Source of the DNA: Porites lobata
Lineage: Eukaryota > Cnidaria > Anthozoa > Scleractinia > Poritidae
Length of the DNA: 64,000 nt
NCBI GenBank assembly: GCA_942486035.1
Contig: CALNXK010000177.1
Span: 660,001 to 724,000, forward strand
Reading direction: 5' to 3'
A model generated the notes under the pieces. The model was not told the origin of the DNA. It was given only the letters and a program-made list of their open reading frames with translations, and searched no databases. Of this stretch, positions 33,101 through 43,900 are shown piece by piece. How positions within the stretch are numbered: the first letter of the stretch is position 1; every line of letters begins with the position of its first letter. Both the position numbers and the translations under genes were made by a program.

Positions 33101-33494
33101 TCCGCCTGTTCCACAACCAAATCGTGAATGCCATGAAGATTTTAACCTTAACGGAATCCATATTCCTGCTGGAACCGAGGTTGTAATTCCAGTCTATGCC
33201 TTGCATCATGATCCCGATGCCTGGGAGGACCCGGAGAAGTTTGACCCCGAGAGATTCCGAGGTGCAAGTAAAGACACCCATCACCCTTTTCAGTTTCTGC
33301 CGTTCGGGGCCGGGCCACGAAATTGTATCGGGATGCGGTTCGCCCTGCTGGAGATCAAGATTGCTCTTGTAAAGATCCTAATGAAGTACAAGTTTGTGCA
33401 ATCACCCGAGACGCAAGTTCCTCTAGTCTTACATGATGGAGCAACAATGACTGCAAAAAATGGTGTGCTGGTTAGGGTAGAGTCCGTGATGTAA
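30112..33494 (+). CDS. cytochrome P450, clan 3 (CYP3/CYP5-like), frame broken by a short deletion
   Basis: Exons 30112-30655 and 32529-33494 (TCGG/gtgagt, cag/ATCAAAG, phase 1). Microsomal haem monooxygenase: an N-terminal anchor (residues about 20-38), then a proline-rich hinge (VPGPKPIPFLGN), C-helix WKRIRNTLTP, I-helix AGSETS with the canonical Glu-Thr pair, ExxR in KESQRLCPP, PERF in FDPERFRG, haem loop FGAGPRNCIG with the Cys ligand. Near 32822 the frame from exon 1 reaches NRKD then hits TGA at 32831, while the conserved protein resumes one frame over at TATDE. Compared with the paralogue at 40920 about six residues (LLQLxL) plus two bases are absent, so a 20-base deletion fits. Either a recent pseudogene or a sequence error. 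Without the gap the protein would be about 509 residues, normal for the family. ATG 30112 is chosen because the upstream in-frame codon is GTG. Confidence 0.85.
30799..30997. mobile_element. foldback MITE in intron 1 of the plus-strand P450
   Basis: TGTGCGACAAACGCAGACTG at the left is inverted at the right as CAGTCTGCGTTTGTCGCA; towards the centre GAGTCCCTATCCCTAAA opposes TTTAGGGATAGGGAATC. The arms are about 95 bases each and nearly meet. Confidence 0.8.
31168..31325 (+). mobile_element. CCATGTTGG-bearing foldback MITE, copy 2
   Basis: TGGTTTGCACGTGACGTCAC at the left and CACGTGGTTGCAAACCA at the right, each flanked inward by GGCCGCCATGTTGG or CCAACATGGCCGCC. Shares CTCTGGGAACTAAACTC and the AATCTTTCGAG centre with 22158-22315 in reverse. 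It lies in intron 1 of the P450. Confidence 0.85.
31814..31962. mobile_element. palindromic MITE, CACTCGTTCGCT-core family, copy 2
   Basis: Left half ATATTACATGGCCGCGCGGG and CTTCGAGTACTGAAAGTATC; right half GATACTTTCAGCACTCGAAG and GGCCATGTAAT. The centre is AGTGAGCGAAGCGAACGAGT, the reverse of the core in copy 1 at 1237. Third insertion in the same 1.87-kb P450 intron. Confidence 0.8.
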
Positions 33495-33867
33495 TTCAGT
33501 AAGGAAAGACTGAGGATGGCCAACACATTTATGACATTTACCAAGTAGTTTAAGAGGACAACTGTCAACGTCTTTCGCTTCCTAACTAGACTGTACCAAA
33601 TTACTTTTCCAGGTTATAAACAGAATTCTGTTTTGAAGGCTGGGGTGGTAAAATTTAAACATTTTAGCTTTTGCCGAAATGAATCATCAAATTTGCGGTT
33701 ACAACTAAATTTTTATTCGTTCTATTATAACATAACAAAGGAAAGTTTCAGGAGACTGAATCTCTAATCCGACCTAACTCTTCTTGCACCATGGATGGAG
33801 GGAGGGGGTGGAATTGCTTGCTTGTTCGTCGATTAAAACGGGTTTATCTCTATATGGTCCAAACACT

Positions 33868-33962
33868 GAGGCTAAGTGCAAAAACTTTCTTGAGAAAATG
33901 AGTTTGTATTTGCATGAGAATAAAACTCATTTTCACATCGATAGCTTCGCACTTAGCCTCGC
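33868..33962. mobile_element. short hairpin MITE
   Basis: GAGGCTAAGTGCAAAAACTT at the left is inverted at the right as AAGCTTCGCACTTAGCCTC (approximately), and AAAATGAGTTTG opposes AAACTCATTTT in the centre. It makes part of the 117-codon frame at 33784 an artefact. Confidence 0.65.
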
Positions 33963-34420
33963 TTTGAAACAGAGGCTTGGGGTAACTCTGAACGGGCTTA
34001 TTGACGATAATGAGCACCGAGCCATGATCTACAGTCTTAAACAAAATACAAGGATTAAAATCTGTTGCGCAGCTTTATCGTTGATTCAAGGAGCAGAAGG
34101 TTTGCTTTTCCATTTTACTCTTTTCAAGACTGGCTGATCAGAAGCTCTTCTATAATACTGATAAACAGAAACCACCGTGCCAAGGTCCCGAGGGGACCCC
34201 CATATAAAAGTGACGGGGATAGTTGTTGGAAAATTAAGATTAAACTCCTACGGGAGACTAATGTGGGTGTAGCTGAGGTTTAAATTGGCCCCTAAAGAAA
34301 AGACGTTAAGGCGGAAACGGATAAAGGGACCTTTTTCTTCTGCCTCTGGCTCTCGAAAGTCCCAATAAATAACGGGCCTGGAAAGCTGTTGCTGTTTCCA
34401 TTTAAGGTAGACGTTGCAAT

Positions 34421-34596
34421 AGAGCGTTTTCACATGACGTCACAAGCGGCCATCTTGGTGTTCCAAAACAATGAAACGGCGGCCATGTTGGTGTACCAAG
34501 ACAACCCTGTGGAAATTGAACTGTTTCGTTATGTAAAAACTTTCTTTTGTTCCAATGAATTAGCATAGATGCTGGCCACGTGGGTGAAAACGTTCC
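34421..34596. mobile_element. MITE with GCGTTTTCAC ends and two GCCATNTTGG motifs
   Basis: AGCGTTTTCACATGACGTCA at the left is inverted as CACGTGGGTGAAAACGTT at the right. Inside the left end are GGCCATCTTGGTG and GGCGGCCATGTTGGTG about 30 bases apart. A different family from the one at 31168, but it carries the same kind of motif. Confidence 0.6.
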
Positions 34597-37500
34597 ATAG
34601 TTTTGCAGATAACATGATAAAGCTATTGGTAAACAAAACAAAATTGACTAGTTTGTTATCCAAGACCCGCGCTTTTATTCTCTAGATTTTGATTTGAATA
34701 TTTGATTCCGGGCACGAAAAGTTACCGGGAAGTTCGTGAAACGGGGGCCGGCTCCCTTTTCGGCTTGTTGGCTCCCTGGAAATTCTGCCAATTCTCCCCT
34801 GGATAGACTGAAAAGGGTCTTCCTTCAGTCTGTAGTTGTTTAGATGTCTCCACAGCTGATTGTGGCTCTGGTTATTGTACATACTTTTTTAAACAAGGTG
34901 ATCTATTAGAGGTAACCTAGCTGCTAATATATGTGGCATTTCATCATGGTTTGAGGTTCAAAACAACAATAAATTTTAAAGAGTATCTTGTTGTTTTCAA
35001 TATTTCTTCAATCAACTTTAAAAAATTCATGGCTATCAAGAAAATGCAAAAGTAAAGGGAAAATCTGATAAATTTAAAGCCAACAGACCTAGAGAGGAAA
35101 GGTTTTTAAACCTTTCAATAATTAGACTCGCAGTTCGGGTTTACCTCGGTGTACCTTTTGTTTTTCTAGGTTTTATTGTGTTGACTTCTTTGTTTTCTCT
35201 GTTTTACGTCACCAGTGAGTTTAACAGGTTCTTACACCGAGGATGAGCCCGCAGTTCGTGCAGATTCATTAGGTTCCAACCTCGTTCCCAGGGTTCTCTA
35301 CTGCCCGGAAACGAAGTTGATCAGGTTCAAGGGAACTTAATTTTAAAATTAGAACAGTCAACTGATCCTTACAGCAGTAAGAGTGATAGGAAAAATAAAT
35401 AAAAAAAGCAAAATAAGATGGTGAATTATAAATGCCTGATATTTCGGTATGCAACACAAACCTTCAACGGAGGCTATAAAAGCAAAATAAATAGATACAA
35501 GATGAATTTGGTATTGAAGATTGTACTGATCCAAGGTCTACCAAAGATCTGGCTGACCCTCACTGGTTTGTCGTTGTAGTTTTGCCTTCACAAGTGTTTC
35601 AATGGTACTTTGCTGCGCCTTGTGCTTTAACGTTTTGACTTTGTAAGAAACTGACTTATTTCCCCATCCCGGGCAGACGCAGGGGGGTACTCTCTGCAAT
35701 GGACCATACGCGTATACGAGGATGCTTGTTATGACCGTTGATTCATCAAAAAAAGGACGCCAGCACTCGAAAGAGAACTTGACTGATAAGTTCAGAACTC
35801 CGTTGCGGCGACTTCAGAGACTTGACGCGATTCTTGCAGAGCCTCTTTTTCTCTTTCTCAATCAAGAAGAAGAAAAATGAGGCTTTGCTTGCAGGGTGAT
35901 TCTGATTCTGTCGCTAATAAAAACGTTAGTGAAAACCAGAATATAATTTATGACTCGTTTAAAATGTAATTTATACATACAAAGCCCAATACGGACCAGC
36001 CATTTGACTTTTGAGAAATTGGGTGATGTCAGGAGCCCATATGGGCTCCTGGTGATGTAACAAAAAATTAGGCTGCAAACAAACTTGGTACGAAAAAAAC
36101 ATATATTATTGCATAATGTAAACAGTGGAATATCTTAAACAGAATACTCAACCGTAGTACTACGTCAAATATACGCGGCTTCTATGGGCCAGGCTCGACT
36201 TTCGCCGTCTCGAATGGAGAGGAGCCTGGAGCTAGTGGCTTACTAGTTTATTATTACACTACGGTGTAGCAAATTGAAAGCGCGCCGTCAAAACGTTTTG
36301 CTGCTGTGTGGGTCGCAGTGGTTTTCGAAAACGTCGGGTTTCGCAGCCGAGATAAGCTTGGCATAAAGGGATCATTTAAAAGGTAGGTATTAAAGATGTG
36401 AGGAATTTTAGCATCCAAATTATTACAGTGTCTATATTGAGTTTACTTTCGTTCGGACCCGATCCGAGGTCCAGTTGAGCTTAATAAACAAGCCTTTTCA
36501 GGTATATGACCGATCGACTTGTTTCGGCGGCCGGGAGAGTAGGAAACCAATCTGCAAGACCTAAATACATAATCTCCAAGACACAAAGCAAGCAAGCACC
36601 ATTCGATCAGTGTTCACTGCATTCATCATTGTACCGTGTACGTGATAAGCGATGCAAAACATGCACATGTAAAGGAACGCGGTTGCAAATATCGTCTTGA
36701 TTCTGTTGATGACAAATTTAGTAAAAGTTCTTCGAGTGTTTGGATTCATCTGCTTACAAAACATGAGCTTGTGGGTTAGAATGAAGAATCAAAGAAAATG
36801 AGGGGGAAATTTACCGTTAGTAAAACAAACTGAATAATTTCATTTCAGTTCCCGGAAAGGCACTTTCGCTTTCAGAGAATACTCTGTAGGTCAGTGCCCC
36901 CGTCGCGGATGACGTATCCTGTTTGTCTTTATCCGCGATCTGGTTTTTTCTTTCTTCGCTTCTAAAATCCATCTGTCTGACCAAATGCTCAAGTTTCATT
37001 AATCTACAGTAGTTTGCAGCACTCTTGATTGTTGGCCGCAAATATCATTTCTCAAATGAGTAGACTCGAAGCGTCGACAGTGTCACATGATCAAGGTCTC
37101 ATATTCATTAACACGGGAATAGCCCACGTTCGATACATTAAAATTCTAGCATGACTCCGAGGCTTTCTGGTTATTTTTCTATGTTTGGTTTGATTTCCTT
37201 TGACCTCGAGTATCCTCTGGAAATTGCGAGACAATGAATTAGTGGAAAATTTGCAATTTTGTCCCTAAAGCCTCGGGGTCATATATCAAATGTGGGCTTT
37301 TAGACAACAATGAATAAATAAATAAATAAAGATTATCTAATACTTTAGTGTTTTCTTCAGTAGCCATTATAAAATAAGCAGTCCGCTTGCGTAAGGTCTG
37401 GAACCGAGAAATACTCGGAAGCCGCTCGGATCTACTCCGTGACCGCACACCTAAAACTGACCGTGTACTCATTCACTTAGGGACTTAAGTAATCTTCATT

Positions 37501-38281
37501 CATTTATTCGTCATTATTATAGCGGAGCTCTCGCACGCGAAGCGGAGCACCAAGGGTAAGAAAATTTAATGATCTATACATCCAAGAAACTTTGGTTCTG
37601 ACAAAATCATTCGTACGTCCGTACGTACGTCGACCCCTTCATGTTAGCCGATGCTGACCAGTGTTACATGACTGTATCGCGGGCTCAGGTATACAACTCA
37701 TTTTTTAAAGTTATCCGCAGACCAGGTTTTGGTTTTCAATTGATCGCGGGCTGGGGTACAATTTTTAAAGGTGGAATTCATCTTGCTTTCTGCTTATAGT
37801 AATATTTTAATTACTTCTTAAAACATCCTTCGAGAGCTTCGCAATCTACATATTATTTTCTAATAAGATGTGACAGCCGCCTGTGCAGTATCTGTGAACT
37901 TGCTTTTATTAAAAAGAACTTGTACCTTGTGGTTCAATTTCATGCTTAGATTTCATTTTATTTTCCTTTGTTTTGGGTATGGGAGTTTCGAAGGAAAATC
38001 ATTTTGAACCAGGTATTAAATTGAATCATTTGCATAATTATCAGTGCTCTATTTTGTTTTTCACTGATTGTCAATTAATATTATTTTTATTGATCTAATA
38101 ACTATTTTTCCTGCCTGAATCCGGCCTGGCACACCTCTAAGTGATTATTCAGTAAACTGTCTCTAACTTTCTTCAAAGTTAAAAAGCTGCCTTTATACAG
38201 ACAGATTTCTTTCTTCCTACTGATTTCTTATTGTTTTCTTTTATTTTATCTTAAGCTGCCGAACTGAGCAACAATCGTACA

Positions 38282-39778
38282 ATGGACGCATCTTCAAAGT
38301 TAACCCCAGCAGAAGATGGTGCTCAAGGAGGCGAGAAGAAGAAGAAGGACAAACAAGCCACAAATTGTACTCCATTCTGTGAAGACAATTGTGAATTCCA
38401 GGGTCAGCATGATGATTTGATAATGTCGCTTATTAACCTAAATGAATCAGACCGAGCAAGCTTGGATGCATGGAAGGAGCATGTAATCAGTTTGAACAAT
38501 GACATCGACGAGCCCTTGAAAGATCCGAATCCTCATTTTCGTCTCCCATTACTACATTGGGTAGCTATGCTTGGAAAGGTTAAGGCCGTCCAGTGGCTTA
38601 TGACCCTGAAAGACCGCGTTATCATAAGAAAAGGCAATACACATGGCATGTCCAATGAAACAGTGGTATTTTCTATGGTGCGATGTCTGCACGAGGGAGT
38701 GAAGAGCAAAGATCCGAACAAAATATCCAACATCTTTGTCAACATACTCGAGTTGTTGTTAAAACGTGATCCATACCTCCTCTTAGTTCAAGAAGGTAGC
38801 AACGGTAACACAGTCCTGCACCTGTGTGCCCAAGGAGACGAAAGCTCAACGGCTCCCTTCCTAATGTATTTGAAGAGGACACTGGTTAAGCTGAAAGAAA
38901 TTTTAAACAAAAACAGTGAGTTACTGCCTCTTAACTGGCTGAAAACCATTTTGCAACAAAAGAATGAGCAAGGTGACACATTTATCGATGTAGCAGCCAA
39001 ATGTAAGACCCAAAAAGAGGCAAGGGAACTCGTCGACCTCATACTGAAACAAGAGTTCGATTTGTCAGTACAAAAAGCGGAAGAAATTTTGAACCAGAGA
39101 AAACAAACTGAGAGAGAAAACGTCGATGATGATCAAAATGGAGATGACGATGAAGATCATCTTGGTATGGGTGACGGCGAGAACGAAGCCGCTAACGAAA
39201 AGGAACTACAATCGGAAGTTAACAACACATTTGAACCAACAAGCAGTGCGGTATTTGTTCCAGATCTGGCTCCACCGGCCAAAATTCAAAAGATTACCGA
39301 TAAATCCTCGACCTTTTCTGAGGATCCTTTGCGAGGTGGAGTGACTTTACAGTCGGTTTGCTCGCATTTGCAACAATGGAATGATGATAGTGAATCCAAA
39401 GTTAGTATTCTTCAAGACCCTACCGAAGCGCCGGCCTCAGCAAGTACTAACCGTGCTGTAAAACGCGGCAGCTGGGATCAGTCGACCACCTCAGACGTTG
39501 CTACCGAAACTGAAAGCATCGGGAATACTGAACTAGCCGCCGTCAAAGCCAGCGTTGAGAAACTCATACAGAAAACCGAACAGGATTTGTCAAAAGAAAG
39601 AAACGAACTGAAGAAGGCTGAATCGGAACAAAGAAAAATGGAATCCGAAATCAAGGAGCTTCAAGACGAAAAAGAGAAAAAGGAAAAAGAAATTGAAAGG
39701 GGGAAAGAGACAGTGAAACATCTGGAACAACAACTCGATGACTGCAAGCACTTTTTAGAGAAACTTCGTTATAATTAG
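38282..39778 (+). CDS. ankyrin-like repeat protein with acidic linker and C-terminal coiled coil
   Basis: A single open frame of 498 residues with no internal intron. A good acceptor (TTTTATCTTAAG at 38255) just before the ATG suggests a separate leader exon. Layout: a basic start (EKKKKDK, residues about 18-24), a Cys-rich patch with three Cys (NCTPFCEDNC), then degenerate ankyrin-type helices (LPLLHWVAMLGKVKAVQWLM near residue 90, NGNTVLHLCAQ near 180, GDTFIDVAAKC near 240). Residues about 280-320 are acidic (DDDQNGDDDED), then a Ser/Thr-rich linker, and residues about 415-495 form a strongly charged heptad region (KERNELKKAESEQRKME). Ankyrin repeats usually bind partner proteins and the coiled coil should oligomerise; no catalytic motif is visible. 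I cannot name an orthologue. It lies between the convergent P450 genes. Confidence 0.85.
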   Translation: MDASSKLTPAEDGAQGGEKKKKDKQATNCTPFCEDNCEFQGQHDDLIMSLINLNESDRASLDAWKEHVISLNNDIDEPLKDPNPHFRLPLLHWVAMLGKVKAVQWLMTLKDRVIIRKGNTHGMSNETVVFSMVRCLHEGVKSKDPNKISNIFVNILELLLKRDPYLLLVQEGSNGNTVLHLCAQGDESSTAPFLMYLKRTLVKLKEILNKNSELLPLNWLKTILQQKNEQGDTFIDVAAKCKTQKEARELVDLILKQEFDLSVQKAEEILNQRKQTERENVDDDQNGDDDEDHLGMGDGENEAANEKELQSEVNNTFEPTSSAVFVPDLAPPAKIQKITDKSSTFSEDPLRGGVTLQSVCSHLQQWNDDSESKVSILQDPTEAPASASTNRAVKRGSWDQSTTSDVATETESIGNTELAAVKASVEKLIQKTEQDLSKERNELKKAESEQRKMESEIKELQDEKEKKEKEIERGKETVKHLEQQLDDCKHFLEKLRYN

Positions 39779-40919
39779 ACTAAAGATGTGATATTTTTTA
39801 ACCGTGAATACTTCACTCGAACGTTTTAGTTCCAACAGTAACTTCAATGAAGCACTCACTCGTCTAACACAGTGCTAAAGATCGAACATATTCACTTGCA
39901 GTGCACAGTTTGTTTTAGTTTGAAATGCAGCGATTTCAACTGCTTTAGCTACTGATTATACTTTATTCCTTCATGGGTGGATTGTTAGCATTTGAAAACG
40001 AAAACCGCAAGGGTTGTTGTTAAACGAGTTTATGCCAATTAAATCCAACTGTAGAGCCGGGGTTTTTTTAATTAACCATGAAGTTACGCGTAGCATACAG
40101 TGTATCAAAGTAAAATCGATTGCCTGTTTGTTTATTTTTTTTTCAGTGTTTTTTAACAAACACGTGGCCGTGACTGAAGTAATTAAAGCAAACCCATACC
40201 AGTCAATCATATAGAAGAAAATATTTTGCTTTAAAACATAAGGAGGATTTGAGGCCCCAGAATCTAATTAAAGAGTAGCGTTGTGTTATTTGAACAATTA
40301 TTAAAACTTAATGAGTGCTTGTCGCACTGTTAACCTTTGGCGGCTTCCGGTGGGTTCGCAGACGAATTCGTCGCAGCTTCCCTCTGCTGAGGAGCTTGGT
40401 CGAACCACACAGACAGTGAATTACGTGGCGGACACCTCTGCGAGGGGCAGACCTAAGAGGAGGGGAGTCATTAGTGGATGGTTGGTCCCACAGATATTTC
40501 ATTTTCACGATATGTAACTTTGTAAGGCTGACACCTATCTTCTTCTAACGAAGATAGCTAGAAGTGGCTCTAAGCTTTTTGAGTTTAAAGCAAATTCACT
40601 GTGTACAAGAACACTTTTATTAGCGTCGTCTTGTACATGGTAACCAGCTGTCTGCAAAGCAAGCTTTTTTCTTTTTCAAGCAGGCACGCGCAAAAGCACC
40701 ATCTTAACCTTTGAAAGCAATTAAAACTTGGGAAGAGAAGAAAGCGAAACTAGAGGGGTGGACATTAGTCCCTTCTAAACCCCTCCTCTCCCACCCTTCC
40801 CTTCAACTCTGATTCTTCCATCACTTAAGGACCCTTAACCAAAGGACAAGTAAAACTTGCAGTGCAGGGTGGGACATAAGATCGAGCCCTTTCCAGACGG
40901 TTACTCTAGACATCTGTCT
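39779..40919. other. 3' region of the ankyrin-like gene and spacer
   Basis: Contains overlapping frames of 66-79 codons that look random. The segment 40320-40515 is open for about 67 codons on both strands and has an unusual GC-rich composition, as a captured repeat would; no identity. Confidence 0.3.
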
Positions 40920-43900
40920 TTACACCAGACTCTTTACTCGTTTAACTCGCAAATAAATTCCATCTCTTGGAGCAAGAGTAACGGCTGAACTTAGAACTAA
41001 GGGCACCTGAGTCTCCGGTGATCGAACAAACTTGAACTTCCTCAATATCCTGACCAAGGCAACCTTCATTTCCATCATCACATACTTCATTCCTATACAG
41101 TTTCGGGGCCCGGCGCCAAAGGGTAAAAACTGAAACGGGTGTCGAGTATCTTTCGCGGGGCCCCGGAACCTTTCGGGGTCGTAAACCTCCGGGTCTGGCC
41201 AGGCCTCCGGATCATGGTGGAGCGCGTATATAGGTACGATAACGTCCATACCAGAGGGTATAGTGAGCCTTTCATTAATTTGGCAAGTTTCTTCGCATTT
41301 ACGATCAAAAATGTGCAGCGGAGGACATAGCCGCATAGATTCGTTTATGACACAATCAAGATACTCGATTTCGTTTACCAGGTCGTACAAAGCCAGGTCG
41401 CGGTATGTTTGGACACCAATTTCAACCTCGCATCGTAGTCTTTCCTGCACGTCAGCGTCCATCGCAAGGTGATATGCAGTAAAGGCTAACGTGTTACTAG
41501 AGGCCTGGTAACCAGCCAAGAGCCACGTGATCAACTGAGCTTTGATCTCATCATCGGAAAATCTGCTGACACCTTGAACTGCGGGCTCATCGTGAGCCGC
41601 AAGTATCAGCTGAAGTAGATCGTTTCTTCCCTTCGTGGGAGACTTTTTGCGTTCTTCAACAATCTCTGAAGCTGCGGCTACAAAGAAGGCCATTTCTTGT
41701 CGGAAGAACGATATCACTGAGCGAATAAAATAGTTAAAAGGAAACATCCGAAGATAGGGAACAAGCCACAGCGCACTAAAAACCCGCGCGGCTCTTTTTT
41801 TAATTGGATTATGTGGATCAGTTTGAATGTCAGTTTTGATACCAAACGCGGTTGACAAGATCACGTCGAGAGTTAACTGGCTAAACAAATCCAACATGTC
41901 CACACTTCTATCTGTGAAAATGAAATAGAATAAGAGCAAATTACAATAAAAGTTTGTAAGGAGTTGAGTTCCTTCGTTTTCATCCCCAGTAAGGGTGGTG
42001 GTAGGGTAGGAGAGGGTTGGAGATACTTAAAAATTCTGATGCTTTTAATTTAGGAAAAAACTCACTGAAAATGAACTCCTTCGAAACTTTTAACGCCCAG
42101 TAATTGGTTTGGTTGTTATAGACATATTTTACCAACACTTGATGACAATTTTCATGTGATTTTGAGATGTGCAAGATGGACTAGACCTTGAATGACCATA
42201 ATACCCCGACATCGAATGTTAAACTGAACCAACCATCATGGGCGGATCCAGGATTTTTTTTAGGAGGGGGTGCACTCGTCTCTTGCTCTACTTCAACACC
42301 AATAAACCAGATAGTTTTTTTTTTTGCAGAATACCAGTTGGGTTAGAAAACCGCAGGTCATCTCAGAAGGGGGGGGGTGCGCACCCCCTGTACCCTTCCC
42401 CTAGATCCGCCCCTGACCATAGCGCAAAGAATTTAGAACAAAAACATTTTGCTGTGCTTATTAGTTAAAACGGTTCTTATATAAAACAGGCTCAGGGTTT
42501 GAAGGCCTCGAATCGGACGACACACCCGTAACGAAATTTCCTTTAAGTCCCCCTTTGGATTAAATAATTAAACAATTTATTGCGTAATCCACTGATAACT
42601 GTCTCAAGTGGAAGAAACTAATCAAGACTGAACAAGGCAGCAAGGTATGACCTTAGCTAAATATGAAGTGATATGGTTCTTATGAAATGAGTGTCTGAAT
42701 ACCCCCCGAATTTTATTCTCAGTAAAAGGTCCTTTACCATTAAAAACAAATATATGAGGTTTTATTGTTTGGCCAATTGGCCTCTATAACTTAATAACCA
42801 AAGGAGCAAAACACGGACATTGGAAAAATCCAAAGGATTCGAAATGTCTGGATGCAAGCAAGCAGTCAATTTAATTTAGAAGTGGAAAGGAGGGACATTA
42901 TGATAGTTGCAGACACTGTACTCATCGGTTTAGATATCTTACTTTCAGTTTATTTTGATTGTTTAGGACTCTAACATTCATTTTATCATAAACGTTTTCT
43001 AAATGCCTTTCCCCTGGCCAAATGTACATGTATCATTGACCCCTTTAAGTCACTAATGTGTTTTAAAAGTACTTGGACTTTTCATTTTGCCATTTTTACA
43101 CCTATATATTCCCAAAGGTAAGATTAATTGAAGTCACTTGAGCTGGCGGGTAATCCTGCGATGGACTAGCATCCCACCCGGGGAGAGGAGCAATACTCCT
43201 AGGCATGAGCTAAGGAAATCACGATAAGCTACGGCCACTTGGGCCTTTGGCTCGTGTGCACCCTTACTTTACCAGTCAAAAGGTTCCTTTGATACCCATC
43301 AGAGGTTTCACTAGACTGCAAACGGAAAGGTAATTCCGGTCATCCCTTACCTTTCTGGAGGAAAGAAGCGACGACCACAAATATGTCTCCATTCAAAGGC
43401 TAAGGTTTTACGACGCACAACAAAAGTACTGTCCAAATTATAGCCTAGGGCAAGTGAAGTGACCCATCAGGCTAGCATGTTTTAACACGAGTTGACAGGC
43501 AAGCAACATTTTCCCACATAAAAGTTGATGAAAAAGTGGGTTGGAGTGCCTGTGAAAAACTGGATAAGGCTAGTAAACTTCAGAAACAGCTTGACTAAAG
43601 GCAAGCATTTTTTTTAAATATTCAGCTCACCCAGCCTCAATGTGCAATACATTAGACTTTATAAGCACCTTTAATGATGCTAAATGCTGCCTTTTTCATT
43701 CTAACTTTGTCACACCTAAATGATGTGAATCATTATTGTAATCAAATGCAACTCTTTACCCTATTAAGGCCAAGTCATGGTTCCCTTTTAAAATGCATCA
43801 GAATGTTGTAGAAATTTTCTTCACTGCAATTTAGTGAGTACATGTAAAAGTAACCCTGTTTTGTAAACATTGTGAGCACAAGCCTTAAGGTCAAATATGT

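Larger units (their letters stand above)
33495..38281. other. spacer between P450 and the ankyrin-like gene
   Basis: Apart from the two MITEs listed separately it holds only short frames. CGTACGTCCGTACGTACGTC near 37615 and GCGGAGCTCTCGCACGCGAA near 37524 look like parts of a dispersed repeat covering roughly 37520-37770. A pair of CTGGGG/CTCAGG-GTATACAA words (37684 and 37752) suggests a small direct duplication inside it. Confidence 0.35.

Noticed and set aside
30112..33494. An extra intron as explanation for the P450 frame change at 32822
   Set aside because: There is no GT/AG pair at the junction and the missing residues cannot be restored by removing sequence; bases are absent rather than extra.
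33784..34137. 117-codon plus-strand open frame downstream of the P450
   Set aside because: Covers the hairpin MITE at 33868-33962.
40308..40517. Opposed frames of about 67 codons on both strands
   Set aside because: GC-rich segment open on both strands without domain; probably part of a repeat.
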